DNA of 17,267 nucleotides. Source: Deltaproteobacteria bacterium (GTDB lineage: Bacteria > Desulfobacterota > Desulfobacteria > Desulfobacterales > B30-G6). Under the pieces are notes generated by a model. It searched no databases and was not told the DNA's origin. It saw nothing but the letters and a program-made list of their open reading frames with translations. The translations under genes and the position numbers were made by a program. How positions within the stretch are numbered: position 1 is the first letter of the stretch; every line of letters begins with the position of its first letter. Of the stretch, positions 7,187 to 12,878 are shown piece after piece. Where the stretch lies: NCBI GenBank assembly GCA_003647375.1, contig QMMS01000064.1, positions 1 to 17,267 of the forward strand, given 5' to 3'.

Positions 7187-7918
7187 ATGGATACCATCGA
7201 GTCGTCGGTTGAGAAATTCATCACCGAACAGCAGGAGATCAGCAAAAAACAAGTGCCGGCCTCCAGATTGAAAAAAAGCGCCTCCGTTCCCGTCATTACT
7301 ATATGTCCTGAGCCGGGAAGCGGTGGCCGCCTGATTGCCGACGAAATCGCTAAACGGCTGAATTTCACGCTCTTCGACAAGAATATTCTTGTTGCGATGG
7401 CCAATACTGCCGCCGTGGAAAGCCGGTCCCTGGACACCATAGAGCAGCAAAGACCCTCCGGAGTCCAGGATTTTATCACCTCGCTGGTGGACAAGGATTA
7501 CGTCTACACGGGTGACTACCTGGGCCTCCTTAAACAACAAGTTGAAATTATTAGCAAAATTGGACGAGGCGTCATCGTCGGTCGAGGGGCCAATTTCATT
7601 CTTCCGCCCAGAGACAGATTCAGCATCCGCGTCATTGCCCCCCTGGATATCCGAATCAGAAATGTTTCGTTTAGAAATGGCGTCCCCCTGGTTGAGGCCA
7701 AAAAGCGGATCCGGAACCGTGAACGGCGGCGCAAGACATTTATCCGCGAATCATTTCATGAGAACATTGCAGATATCATGCACTACGACTTGATCCTCAA
7801 CACGGCGCGCATGGATCTTAACACGGCCGTGGAATCCGTTATCGGTACCCTCATCGGCTCCCAAACCAATAAAACCTTTGAAAAAGAAACTTCCTACATT
7901 CTCAAGAACAAAAGGTAA
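7187..7918 (+). CDS. Cytidylate-kinase-like family protein (P-loop)
   Basis: A 243-residue protein of the cytidylate-kinase-like family. A P-loop-like PEPGSGGRLIA lies at 41-51; the usual Walker lysine is not in its normal place and the loop reads GSGGR (44-48). It also has GRGVIVGRGANFIL (127-139-140), an arginine-rich lid segment (about 174-187) and the YDLILNT strand (200-206). The family resembles bacterial CMP kinases in fold, but its members are not known housekeeping Cmk enzymes and the substrate is unknown. The first 30 residues are a polar extension. AAGGA at 7174-7178 places the start at ATG 7187. The antiporter gene begins four bases after the stop, so the two probably form an operon. 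Confidence 0.85.
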   Translation: MDTIESSVEKFITEQQEISKKQVPASRLKKSASVPVITICPEPGSGGRLIADEIAKRLNFTLFDKNILVAMANTAAVESRSLDTIEQQRPSGVQDFITSLVDKDYVYTGDYLGLLKQQVEIISKIGRGVIVGRGANFILPPRDRFSIRVIAPLDIRIRNVSFRNGVPLVEAKKRIRNRERRRKTFIRESFHENIADIMHYDLILNTARMDLNTAVESVIGTLIGSQTNKTFEKETSYILKNKR

Positions 7919-7922
7919 CACA

Positions 7923-9776
7923 TTGAAATTTTATCGTTCGCTATTATTATTAATGTTTATGCCCGCTGTGGCATGGGCATCTGAAGGTTCCCCTGTGACC
8001 GTCGTTACCGACTTTACAAGCTCTATTTACGGATACCTGGGGTTGCTGTTGTTCATCCTGGCCTACACCCTGGTCACCATGGAAAACAAGCTGCAATTAC
8101 GAAAGAGCAAACCAGTGCTTTTTGCGGCAGGTCTCATCTGGATCCTGGTTGCGCTGGCCTATGCCGGTATCGGCGACACGCATACGGCCCACGTTGCCAT
8201 AAAGGCCAGTCTCCTGGAATATGCGGAACTGTTTCTGTTCCTCCTGGCGGCCATGACATACATCAATGCCCTTGAAGAAAGAAATGTCTTTCAATCCCTT
8301 CGCGCTTACCTGGTCTCCCGCGGCTACTCTTTCAAAACAATCTTCTGGATCACCGGCGCCCTTGCATTCTGCATCTCACCTGTCGCCGACAATTTGACAA
8401 CGGCGTTGCTTATGGGAGCGGTGATCATGGCGGTGGGAGGGAACAATAAAGCATTTATCGCCATCGCATGCATCAATGTCATCGTGGCCGCCAATGCGGG
8501 CGGCGCCTTCTCGCCTTTTGGCGACATTACCACCCTCATGGTATGGCAAAAGGGAAAAATTGAATTCACCGGATTTTTTCTTTTATTGCTGCCGTCGCTC
8601 ATCAATTGGTTGATTCCGGCATTCCTTATGAGCTTCGCCGTGGGATCTGCCACGCCGGCCGTCACCGACGAACAAGTCTTCATGAAAAAAGGTGCGCGTC
8701 GGATCATGGGTCTCTTTCTGATGACCATCGTCACGGCAGTCAGTTTTCACAATTTTCTGAATCTACCACCGGCCGCCGGCATGATGCTGGGTCTCGGGTA
8801 TCTGGGTATCTTTTCGTTTTTCTTGAAAAAAATGGAAGGCGTCGATGAACGGTTCGACAGTATTCTCGGCACACGATCCCACGAAACGCTGCGCCCGATC
8901 TACAATCTGGTGCAACAGGGAACAAACCTGTCAACCTATATCAACAAATTCACAGATCCCACCTTTATGATCGACACGGATCATTTGGTAACGCACTGGA
9001 ACCCGGCCATGGAAAAGCTGTCCGGTGTCCAGTCAAGTGACGTGATCGGAACAAGCCGCCACTGGTACCCTTTTTATCGAAGGGAGCGGCTGGTGATGGC
9101 CGACCTCGTCCTTGAAAATTTTTCCAAAGAAGAGATCGGACGCCACTATCATGGTCATCACAAACCCATCGCCCACATGAAACATGCTTATGAAGCCGCA
9201 GCTTTTTTTCCTGCTCTTTCAGAAGGGGGCAAATGGCTGTCAATTGCGGCAGCAGTGGTAAGGGATGACAACGAAACCGTCATCGGTGTCGTGGAGACAT
9301 TGCGCGACCACACCGAACATAAGCAAAAAGTCTCCCATTTTGATATCATGAAACGAATTGCCCGGGCTGAATGGGATACACTGCTCTTTTTTTACGGTGT
9401 GATCCTGTGCGTGGGCGGCTTGGCTCAATTCGGTTATCTGGGTCTGGTTTCCGGCTATCTGTATACCGATCTGGGCGCTACCGTTGCCAATACGCTCCTG
9501 GGCCTGGTTTCTTCGGTAATCGATAACATCCCGGTGATGCTTGCCGTACTCATGATGGACCCGTCAATGTCGGAAGGCCAATGGCTGCTGATAACCCTCA
9601 CCGCCGGAACCGGCGGGAGCCTGCTCGCCATTGGTTCCGCGGCCGGCGTTGCCTTGATGGGATCCGCACGGGGAATTTACACATTCGGGAGCCATCTGAA
9701 ATGGGCTCCGGCCATTGCCGCCGGTTATGCAGCCAGTATTGCCTTTCATATGCTCATTAACGGCAGACTTTTTTAA
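7923..9776 (+). CDS. nhaD: NhaD-type Na+/H+ antiporter with an embedded PAS domain
   Basis: A 617-residue membrane protein of the NhaD/ion-transporter superfamily. Conserved motifs sit in both halves: SPVADNLTTALLMG (152-165), NAGGAFSPFGDITTL (191-205), SVIDNIPVML (531-540) and GTGGSLLAIGSAAGV (562-576). Between about 344 and 468 lies a PAS domain: FMIDTDHLVTHWNPAMEKLSG, then a WYPFYRRER segment and the terminal GVVETLRDHTEHK typical of PAS ends. It replaces an ordinary loop after the transmembrane segment at about 283-301. Start: TTG 7923 has AAAGG at 7911-7915 and opens a signal-like segment (MKFYRSLLLLMFMPAVAWAS). A further in-frame TTG at 7878 lies inside the upstream gene without a ribosome site. 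The family exchanges Na+ or Li+ for protons; control by the PAS domain is inference. Confidence 0.9.
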   Translation: MKFYRSLLLLMFMPAVAWASEGSPVTVVTDFTSSIYGYLGLLLFILAYTLVTMENKLQLRKSKPVLFAAGLIWILVALAYAGIGDTHTAHVAIKASLLEYAELFLFLLAAMTYINALEERNVFQSLRAYLVSRGYSFKTIFWITGALAFCISPVADNLTTALLMGAVIMAVGGNNKAFIAIACINVIVAANAGGAFSPFGDITTLMVWQKGKIEFTGFFLLLLPSLINWLIPAFLMSFAVGSATPAVTDEQVFMKKGARRIMGLFLMTIVTAVSFHNFLNLPPAAGMMLGLGYLGIFSFFLKKMEGVDERFDSILGTRSHETLRPIYNLVQQGTNLSTYINKFTDPTFMIDTDHLVTHWNPAMEKLSGVQSSDVIGTSRHWYPFYRRERLVMADLVLENFSKEEIGRHYHGHHKPIAHMKHAYEAAAFFPALSEGGKWLSIAAAVVRDDNETVIGVVETLRDHTEHKQKVSHFDIMKRIARAEWDTLLFFYGVILCVGGLAQFGYLGLVSGYLYTDLGATVANTLLGLVSSVIDNIPVMLAVLMMDPSMSEGQWLLITLTAGTGGSLLAIGSAAGVALMGSARGIYTFGSHLKWAPAIAAGYAASIAFHMLINGRLF

Positions 9777-9847
9777 CCCGGACATTTTGAAACTTGACAA
9801 AAACCGGTGAACTATTTAATTGAGAATCTGGTAAGTATTGAAGAGTA

Positions 9848-9891
9848 CCCCGCAGCGTGCGAGGCACTGCCGAACGGCAGAACCTACGGGG
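9848..9891. repeat. REP-like hairpin before the FmdB gene
   Basis: The core CTGCCG (9867-9872) and CGGCAG (9875-9880) pair around AA, and an outer CCCCG (9848-9852) pairs with CGGGG (9887-9891). The unpaired inner stretches differ in length. It lies between nhaD and the FmdB-type gene. It looks like a dispersed palindromic element; no T-tract follows, so a terminator role is doubtful. Confidence 0.65.
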
Positions 9892-9948
9892 AATGCGCTC
9901 GCTATTTCCGCTCAATCTTTTTGGAATGACACAGGATGGGTTATAAAA

Positions 9949-10440
9949 ATGCCGATATACGAATTTTTTTGCCATGACTGCAACACGATTTTCAACTTTT
10001 TTTCCCGCACAGTGAATACAACAAAGGTACCTAAGTGCCCAAAATGTAATAAAAAGCTGTCCAGGCAGGTATCCCGGTTCGCTTTCACCGGCAAGGCCAA
10101 AGAGGCCGGAGACATGGACGACCTCCCCATCGATGAGAGCAAGATGGAACAGGCCATGGGCATGCTGGCAAGGGAGGCCGAGGGGTTGAATGAAGAAGAT
10201 CCCCAACAGGCCGCAAATCTGATGCGCAAGCTGTCCGACATGACCGGGTTGAAACTCGGACCGGGCATGGACGAGGCCCTGCAACGCATGGAAAAGGGTG
10301 AGGACCCCGAACAGCTTGAAGCAGAAATGGGCGACCTGCTTGAAAATGAAGATCCCTTTATCCTGCCCGAAAAAAAGGGAGGGCCGCCAAAAGCCAGGCA
10401 GCGGGCACCTTTTAAAGATGAAACACTTTATGATTTATAG
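9949..10440 (+). CDS. FmdB-type zinc ribbon protein with acidic C-terminal extension
   Basis: A 163-residue protein. The N-terminus (MPIYEFFCHDCNTIF) is the standard start of FmdB-family putative regulatory proteins. It holds a zinc ribbon with ligand pairs C8/C11 and C30/C33. After about residue 45 it continues with a low-complexity, Glu/Asp/Met-rich helical extension not needed for the ribbon. Start: ATG 9949 gives the canonical N-terminus. The open frame extends upstream to 9838, but that part crosses a palindromic repeat and has no family resemblance. The ribosome site is weak (AGGA at 9933-9936). The macrodomain gene starts two bases after the stop. The molecular role of the family is not well defined. 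Confidence 0.88.
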   Translation: MPIYEFFCHDCNTIFNFFSRTVNTTKVPKCPKCNKKLSRQVSRFAFTGKAKEAGDMDDLPIDESKMEQAMGMLAREAEGLNEEDPQQAANLMRKLSDMTGLKLGPGMDEALQRMEKGEDPEQLEAEMGDLLENEDPFILPEKKGGPPKARQRAPFKDETLYDL

Positions 10441-10442
10441 CT

Positions 10443-10955
10443 ATGCCATCCAATCCCTTCGATAGAATAACGATATTCCAGGGGGACATCACCACCCTGG
10501 AGATGGATGCCATTGTCAATGCAGCCAATACTTCTCTACTCGGTGGTGGCGGTGTTGATGGGGCCATACACCGGGCAGCCGGTCCTGATCTCCTGGCTGA
10601 GTGTCGGTCCCTCAACGGATGCCCCACCGGAGAAGCCAGGCTGACCCGGGGGTACAACCTCCCTTCCAGGCATGTCATCCATACCGTAGGCCCGATCTAC
10701 AGCGGCAGACCATCGGATCAACACCTGCTGCGGAGCTGTTATGAAAAGAGTCTCCAGATCGCCATAGACTCCCATCTAGCAACCATTGCATTTCCAGCCA
10801 TCAGTTGCGGTGTCTACGGATACCCCATAGAAAAAGCTGCAACGATCGCCATGGATACAACAACGCGATATATCAAAAAAACCAGCCAGTTAAAAATGAT
10901 AACATTTGTACTCTTCTCCCGGCATAACTTCGACATTTATTCAAACCTAAAGTGA
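10443..10955 (+). CDS. Macrodomain protein, probable O-acetyl-ADP-ribose deacetylase
   Basis: A 170-residue single macrodomain of the MacroD/YmdB type. The motifs are GDITTLEMDAIVNAAN (14-29), the GGGGVDGAIH loop (34-43) with D39, TGEARLTRGYNLP (62-74), IHTVGP and SCGVYGYP (121-128). D15, N26, N29 and D39 correspond to the residues that bind ADP-ribose and support hydrolysis. It should act on O-acetyl-ADP-ribose or on ADP-ribosylated Asp/Glu. It starts two bases after the FmdB-type gene, so translation is likely coupled. No NAD-consuming partner (sirtuin, ART) is in the window. Confidence 0.92.
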   Translation: MPSNPFDRITIFQGDITTLEMDAIVNAANTSLLGGGGVDGAIHRAAGPDLLAECRSLNGCPTGEARLTRGYNLPSRHVIHTVGPIYSGRPSDQHLLRSCYEKSLQIAIDSHLATIAFPAISCGVYGYPIEKAATIAMDTTTRYIKKTSQLKMITFVLFSRHNFDIYSNLK

Positions 10956-10957
10956 GC

Positions 10958-11034
10958 GTTTCAAATTTTAAGAATATTGAATTAAGAAATATTTTTAAAG
11001 GATTTGATCCATTTGAATTCTTAAAATTTGAAAC
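10958..11034. repeat. 18-bp inverted repeat after the macrodomain gene
   Basis: 10958-10975 (beginning GTTTCAAATTTTAAG) is perfectly complementary to 11017-11034, with a 41-base loop that is itself AT-rich. It begins three bases after the macrodomain stop. It could stop transcription by forming a long stem, but the T-run that defines an intrinsic terminator is absent. Confidence 0.7.
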
Positions 11035-11241
11035 CCATTGGGATTGCCGATCTTCCCGCATCTACGGCGTCAGATGCCATACCGCATAGTTCACTATAGC
11101 GGAACAGCATCTTCTTTGTAGCTACGGTAACCTCGACAATCACTCAATTTAGGTCAAAATTTCTGAAAACCCGAACAAATCCATGAAACTTGCTGCTGCT
11201 ATAGAAAGATGGAAAAACGCGTCTGAAATTCGTGTTTACTG
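11035..11241. repeat. Spacer with two tandem hairpins, no gene
   Basis: This is the rest of the 365-base gap between the macrodomain and selenoprotein genes. Two neighbouring hairpins are visible: GCATCT (11058-11063) with AGATGC (11072-11077), and CCGCATAG (11082-11089) with CTATaGCGG (11094-11102, one bulged A) around TTCA. Their style is that of a dispersed intergenic repeat. No open frame here is convincing. Confidence 0.5.
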
Positions 11242-11270
11242 TTGACAAAGCCGACTGTCGTGAATAGTTT
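11242..11270 (+). promoter_or_regulatory. Candidate sigma70-type promoter for the IscA-like selenoprotein
   Basis: A perfect TTGACA (11242-11247) is followed after 17 bases by TAGTTT (11265-11270), a poor -10. The gene starts 50 bases further on behind a strong ribosome site. A weak -10 with a perfect -35 may indicate an activator or simply a moderate promoter. Confidence 0.4.
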
Positions 11271-11320
11271 CTCAACAACCAGAATTACAGAACACAATTT
11301 ATGCAGTTTAGGAGGACAAC

Positions 11321-11638
11321 ATGTTTGAAGTTACTGAGGCAGCTACTGAACAAATTTCTGAATATTTCAAAGGTAAGGAAGTCACGCCGATTCGGATATT
11401 CCTGAATGAAGGCGGATGAGGCGGTCCGGGACTTGCAATGGCTCTGGACGAGCCTAAAGACACGGACGATGTTTATGAAGTGGACGGGTATAAATACCTG
11501 GTCAACAAAGAGTTCATGGAAAAAGCAGCATCGATTAAAGTTGATTTTGCCATGTACGGCTTCAAGCTCGACTCTGGAATGGATTTCAGTTCAGGATGTG
11601 GCAGTTGCAGCACTGAAGGCAGCTGTTGCTCGACATAA
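11321..11638 (+). CDS. IscA/HesB-like selenoprotein (UGA at codon 33 read as selenocysteine)
   Basis: A 105-residue protein if the in-frame TGA at 11417-11419 is read as selenocysteine. Both halves are coding-like and together form a small HesB/IscA-type protein: an N-terminal helix, RIFLNEGG-Sec-GGPGLAMALDEP, a DGYKYLVNKEF strand region, and a C-terminal SGCGSCSTEGSCC tail. Sec33 aligns with the first conserved Cys of A-type iron-sulfur carriers (SGCSGM in E. coli IscA). C93 and C96 stand for the C-terminal Cys pair, here spaced CxxC rather than CxC. The ATG at 11321 follows AGGAGG by a good distance, there is no frameshift, and a strong terminator follows the TAA. A hairpin suitable as a bacterial SECIS lies after the UGA. 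Ordinary annotation would truncate it or start it at 11438. Confidence 0.88.
11420..11459 (+). promoter_or_regulatory. Candidate bacterial SECIS element
   Basis: GGCTC (11440-11444) pairs with GAGCC (11450-11454) around the loop TGGAC, and CTT (11432-11434) can pair with AAG (11457-11459) below an internal loop. The apical loop has a G at its second base and begins 25 bases after the UGA, within the spacing seen for SelB-recruiting bacterial SECIS hairpins. The fold was drawn by eye without energy calculation. Confidence 0.55.
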
Positions 11639-11648
11639 GCTTTTTTTT

Positions 11649-11687
11649 AAAAAAAGGGCAGCACGTAAAGTGTTGCCCTTTTTTTTT
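11649..11687 (+). terminator. Intrinsic terminator of the selenoprotein gene
   Basis: GGGCAGCAC (11656-11664) pairs with GTGTTGCCC (11670-11678, one G-T wobble) around the loop GTAAA. Seven A's precede it and nine T's (11679-11687) follow. The A-run can pair with the T-run, so it could also work on the opposite strand. Confidence 0.92.
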
Positions 11688-11783
11688 ATTAAGCTGCCTC
11701 TAACCCGGAAACTTCACGAACATTGATACATTTCCGATCGTTTCTTTCCTGTTGTTCTAACAATAGTATTTAAGGGAGGCTCC

Positions 11784-12503
11784 ATGTCAGCCATAGAATA
11801 CAGTGTCCACGATGATATCGCAGTCATCACCATGAAGATCGGAGAGAATCGTTTCAACCCATCTTTTCTCGAGGAGTTCTTACGCGTGCTGGATCGGGTC
11901 GAAAGAAAAACCAGCGCCAAAACATTGGTGGTCACATCCGCTCATGAAAAAATATTTTCCAATGGCATCGATCTTGAATGGCTCGTTCCGGTGCTTCAGG
12001 AAAACGATATCGAAACAGCCAAAGCCTTTTTCTACCAGCTGAACGTGCTCTTCAAGCGTCTCCTCACCTATCCGATGCTCACCATTGCCGCCATAAACGG
12101 ACATGCCTTTGCCGGCGGTGCCATTCTCTGCTGCGCCTTTGACTTCCGATTCATGCGATCGGACAGGGGATTTTTCTGTTTCCCGGAAGTCGATCTCGGA
12201 ATTCCCTTTCTCCCGGGCATGAATGCGATTCTGAAGAAAACCATTCCCATGTATAAGCTCGAAGAAATGGAATATACCGGGAGCCGTCTTACAGCCTACG
12301 ACTGCCAGGAGCACCACATCATCACCAAAGCCTGTCATCTCAATGCTCTCATGGACGATGTCATGGAATTTGCGAAAACGCTGAACAAAGGCAGATCAAT
12401 CGTGAAGGAAATGAAAGGACGGCTGAACAAAGAGATTGTCCGTATCATCGAGGAGGAAGATATTTCCTATATCGAGTCGGGGCATTTTAATATCAAAGCT
12501 TAA
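11784..12503 (+). CDS. Enoyl-CoA hydratase/isomerase family protein, isomerase-like
   Basis: A 239-residue crotonase-fold protein, probably cytosolic and acting on acyl-CoA. The oxyanion-hole segments are FSNGIDLEWL (58-67) and NGHAFAGGA (105-113). The first catalytic Glu of hydratases is replaced by I114, whereas E135 in FPEVDLGIPF is kept. This one-Glu pattern matches delta3-delta2-enoyl-CoA isomerases, which move a double bond for beta-oxidation of unsaturated acyl chains, better than hydratases. GGGAGG at 11774-11779 precedes ATG 11784 by four bases, slightly close. It stands alone between a terminator and a large palindromic spacer, with no other beta-oxidation gene in view. Confidence 0.85.
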   Translation: MSAIEYSVHDDIAVITMKIGENRFNPSFLEEFLRVLDRVERKTSAKTLVVTSAHEKIFSNGIDLEWLVPVLQENDIETAKAFFYQLNVLFKRLLTYPMLTIAAINGHAFAGGAILCCAFDFRFMRSDRGFFCFPEVDLGIPFLPGMNAILKKTIPMYKLEEMEYTGSRLTAYDCQEHHIITKACHLNALMDDVMEFAKTLNKGRSIVKEMKGRLNKEIVRIIEEEDISYIESGHFNIKA

Positions 12504-12529
12504 CTGGAAGCCTTTTAGGTTGTTTAGTC

Positions 12530-12872
12530 AGGCTGTAGGCTTTTAGGTGTTGCGTGATGATAGCTATAAGTCGTAACTCAACTTTCAGCTTTCACCATAG
12601 GTAGAGCGAAATGGGTGATCCAATGGCGATTTGTGCTGTTTGAGGCGCTTAGGGATCCTTACATCAGCGCATGACAATATAAATGCAATATGAAAACCCG
12701 GTCATTTTGAAGCCATGCCTGTTTAACCATATGGCCAGCGCTGATGTTAGGAGTCCTTGCGGCGAGTTCGCAAAGCGCCAGGGGATTATTCATTTCGTGT
12801 TCGCTGAACCCCGAAAGTTGAGCTATAAGCAATAAGCAGTTCCACTGCTAACAGCCTAAACACCTACAGCCT
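12530..12872. repeat. Large nested imperfect palindrome between convergent genes
   Basis: Five arm pairs in order share a centre near 12700-12711: 12530-12547 with 12855-12872 (16/18), 12577-12586 with 12813-12822 (10/10), 12607-12621 with 12783-12797 (12/15), 12644-12650 with 12773-12779 (7/7) and 12657-12670 with 12738-12751 (13/14). It fills most of the 375-base gap between the crotonase and CdaA-YbbR genes, and no gene is supported in it. The outer arms use the same GCTGTAGG and CTAACAGCC words as 70-179. It may be a decayed MITE-like element or a bidirectional transcription end. Confidence 0.75.
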
Positions 12873-12878
12873 ATCCAC

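Noticed and set aside
9838..9948. 37-residue N-terminal extension of the FmdB-type protein
   Set aside because: It is read across a REP-like hairpin; FmdB proteins begin at MPIYEF.
10873..11061. Small minus-strand frame after the macrodomain gene
   Set aside because: It crosses the 18-bp inverted repeat and has no ribosome site or recognisable features.
11417..11419. Nonsense mutation making the IscA-like gene a pseudogene
   Set aside because: Frame, ribosome site, terminator and downstream Cys motifs are intact, and the TGA sits exactly at a conserved Cys position, which favours selenocysteine.
11406..11726. 106-residue open frame overlapping the selenoprotein
   Set aside because: It is a shadow frame that reads through the terminator hairpin and lacks any family resemblance or ribosome site.
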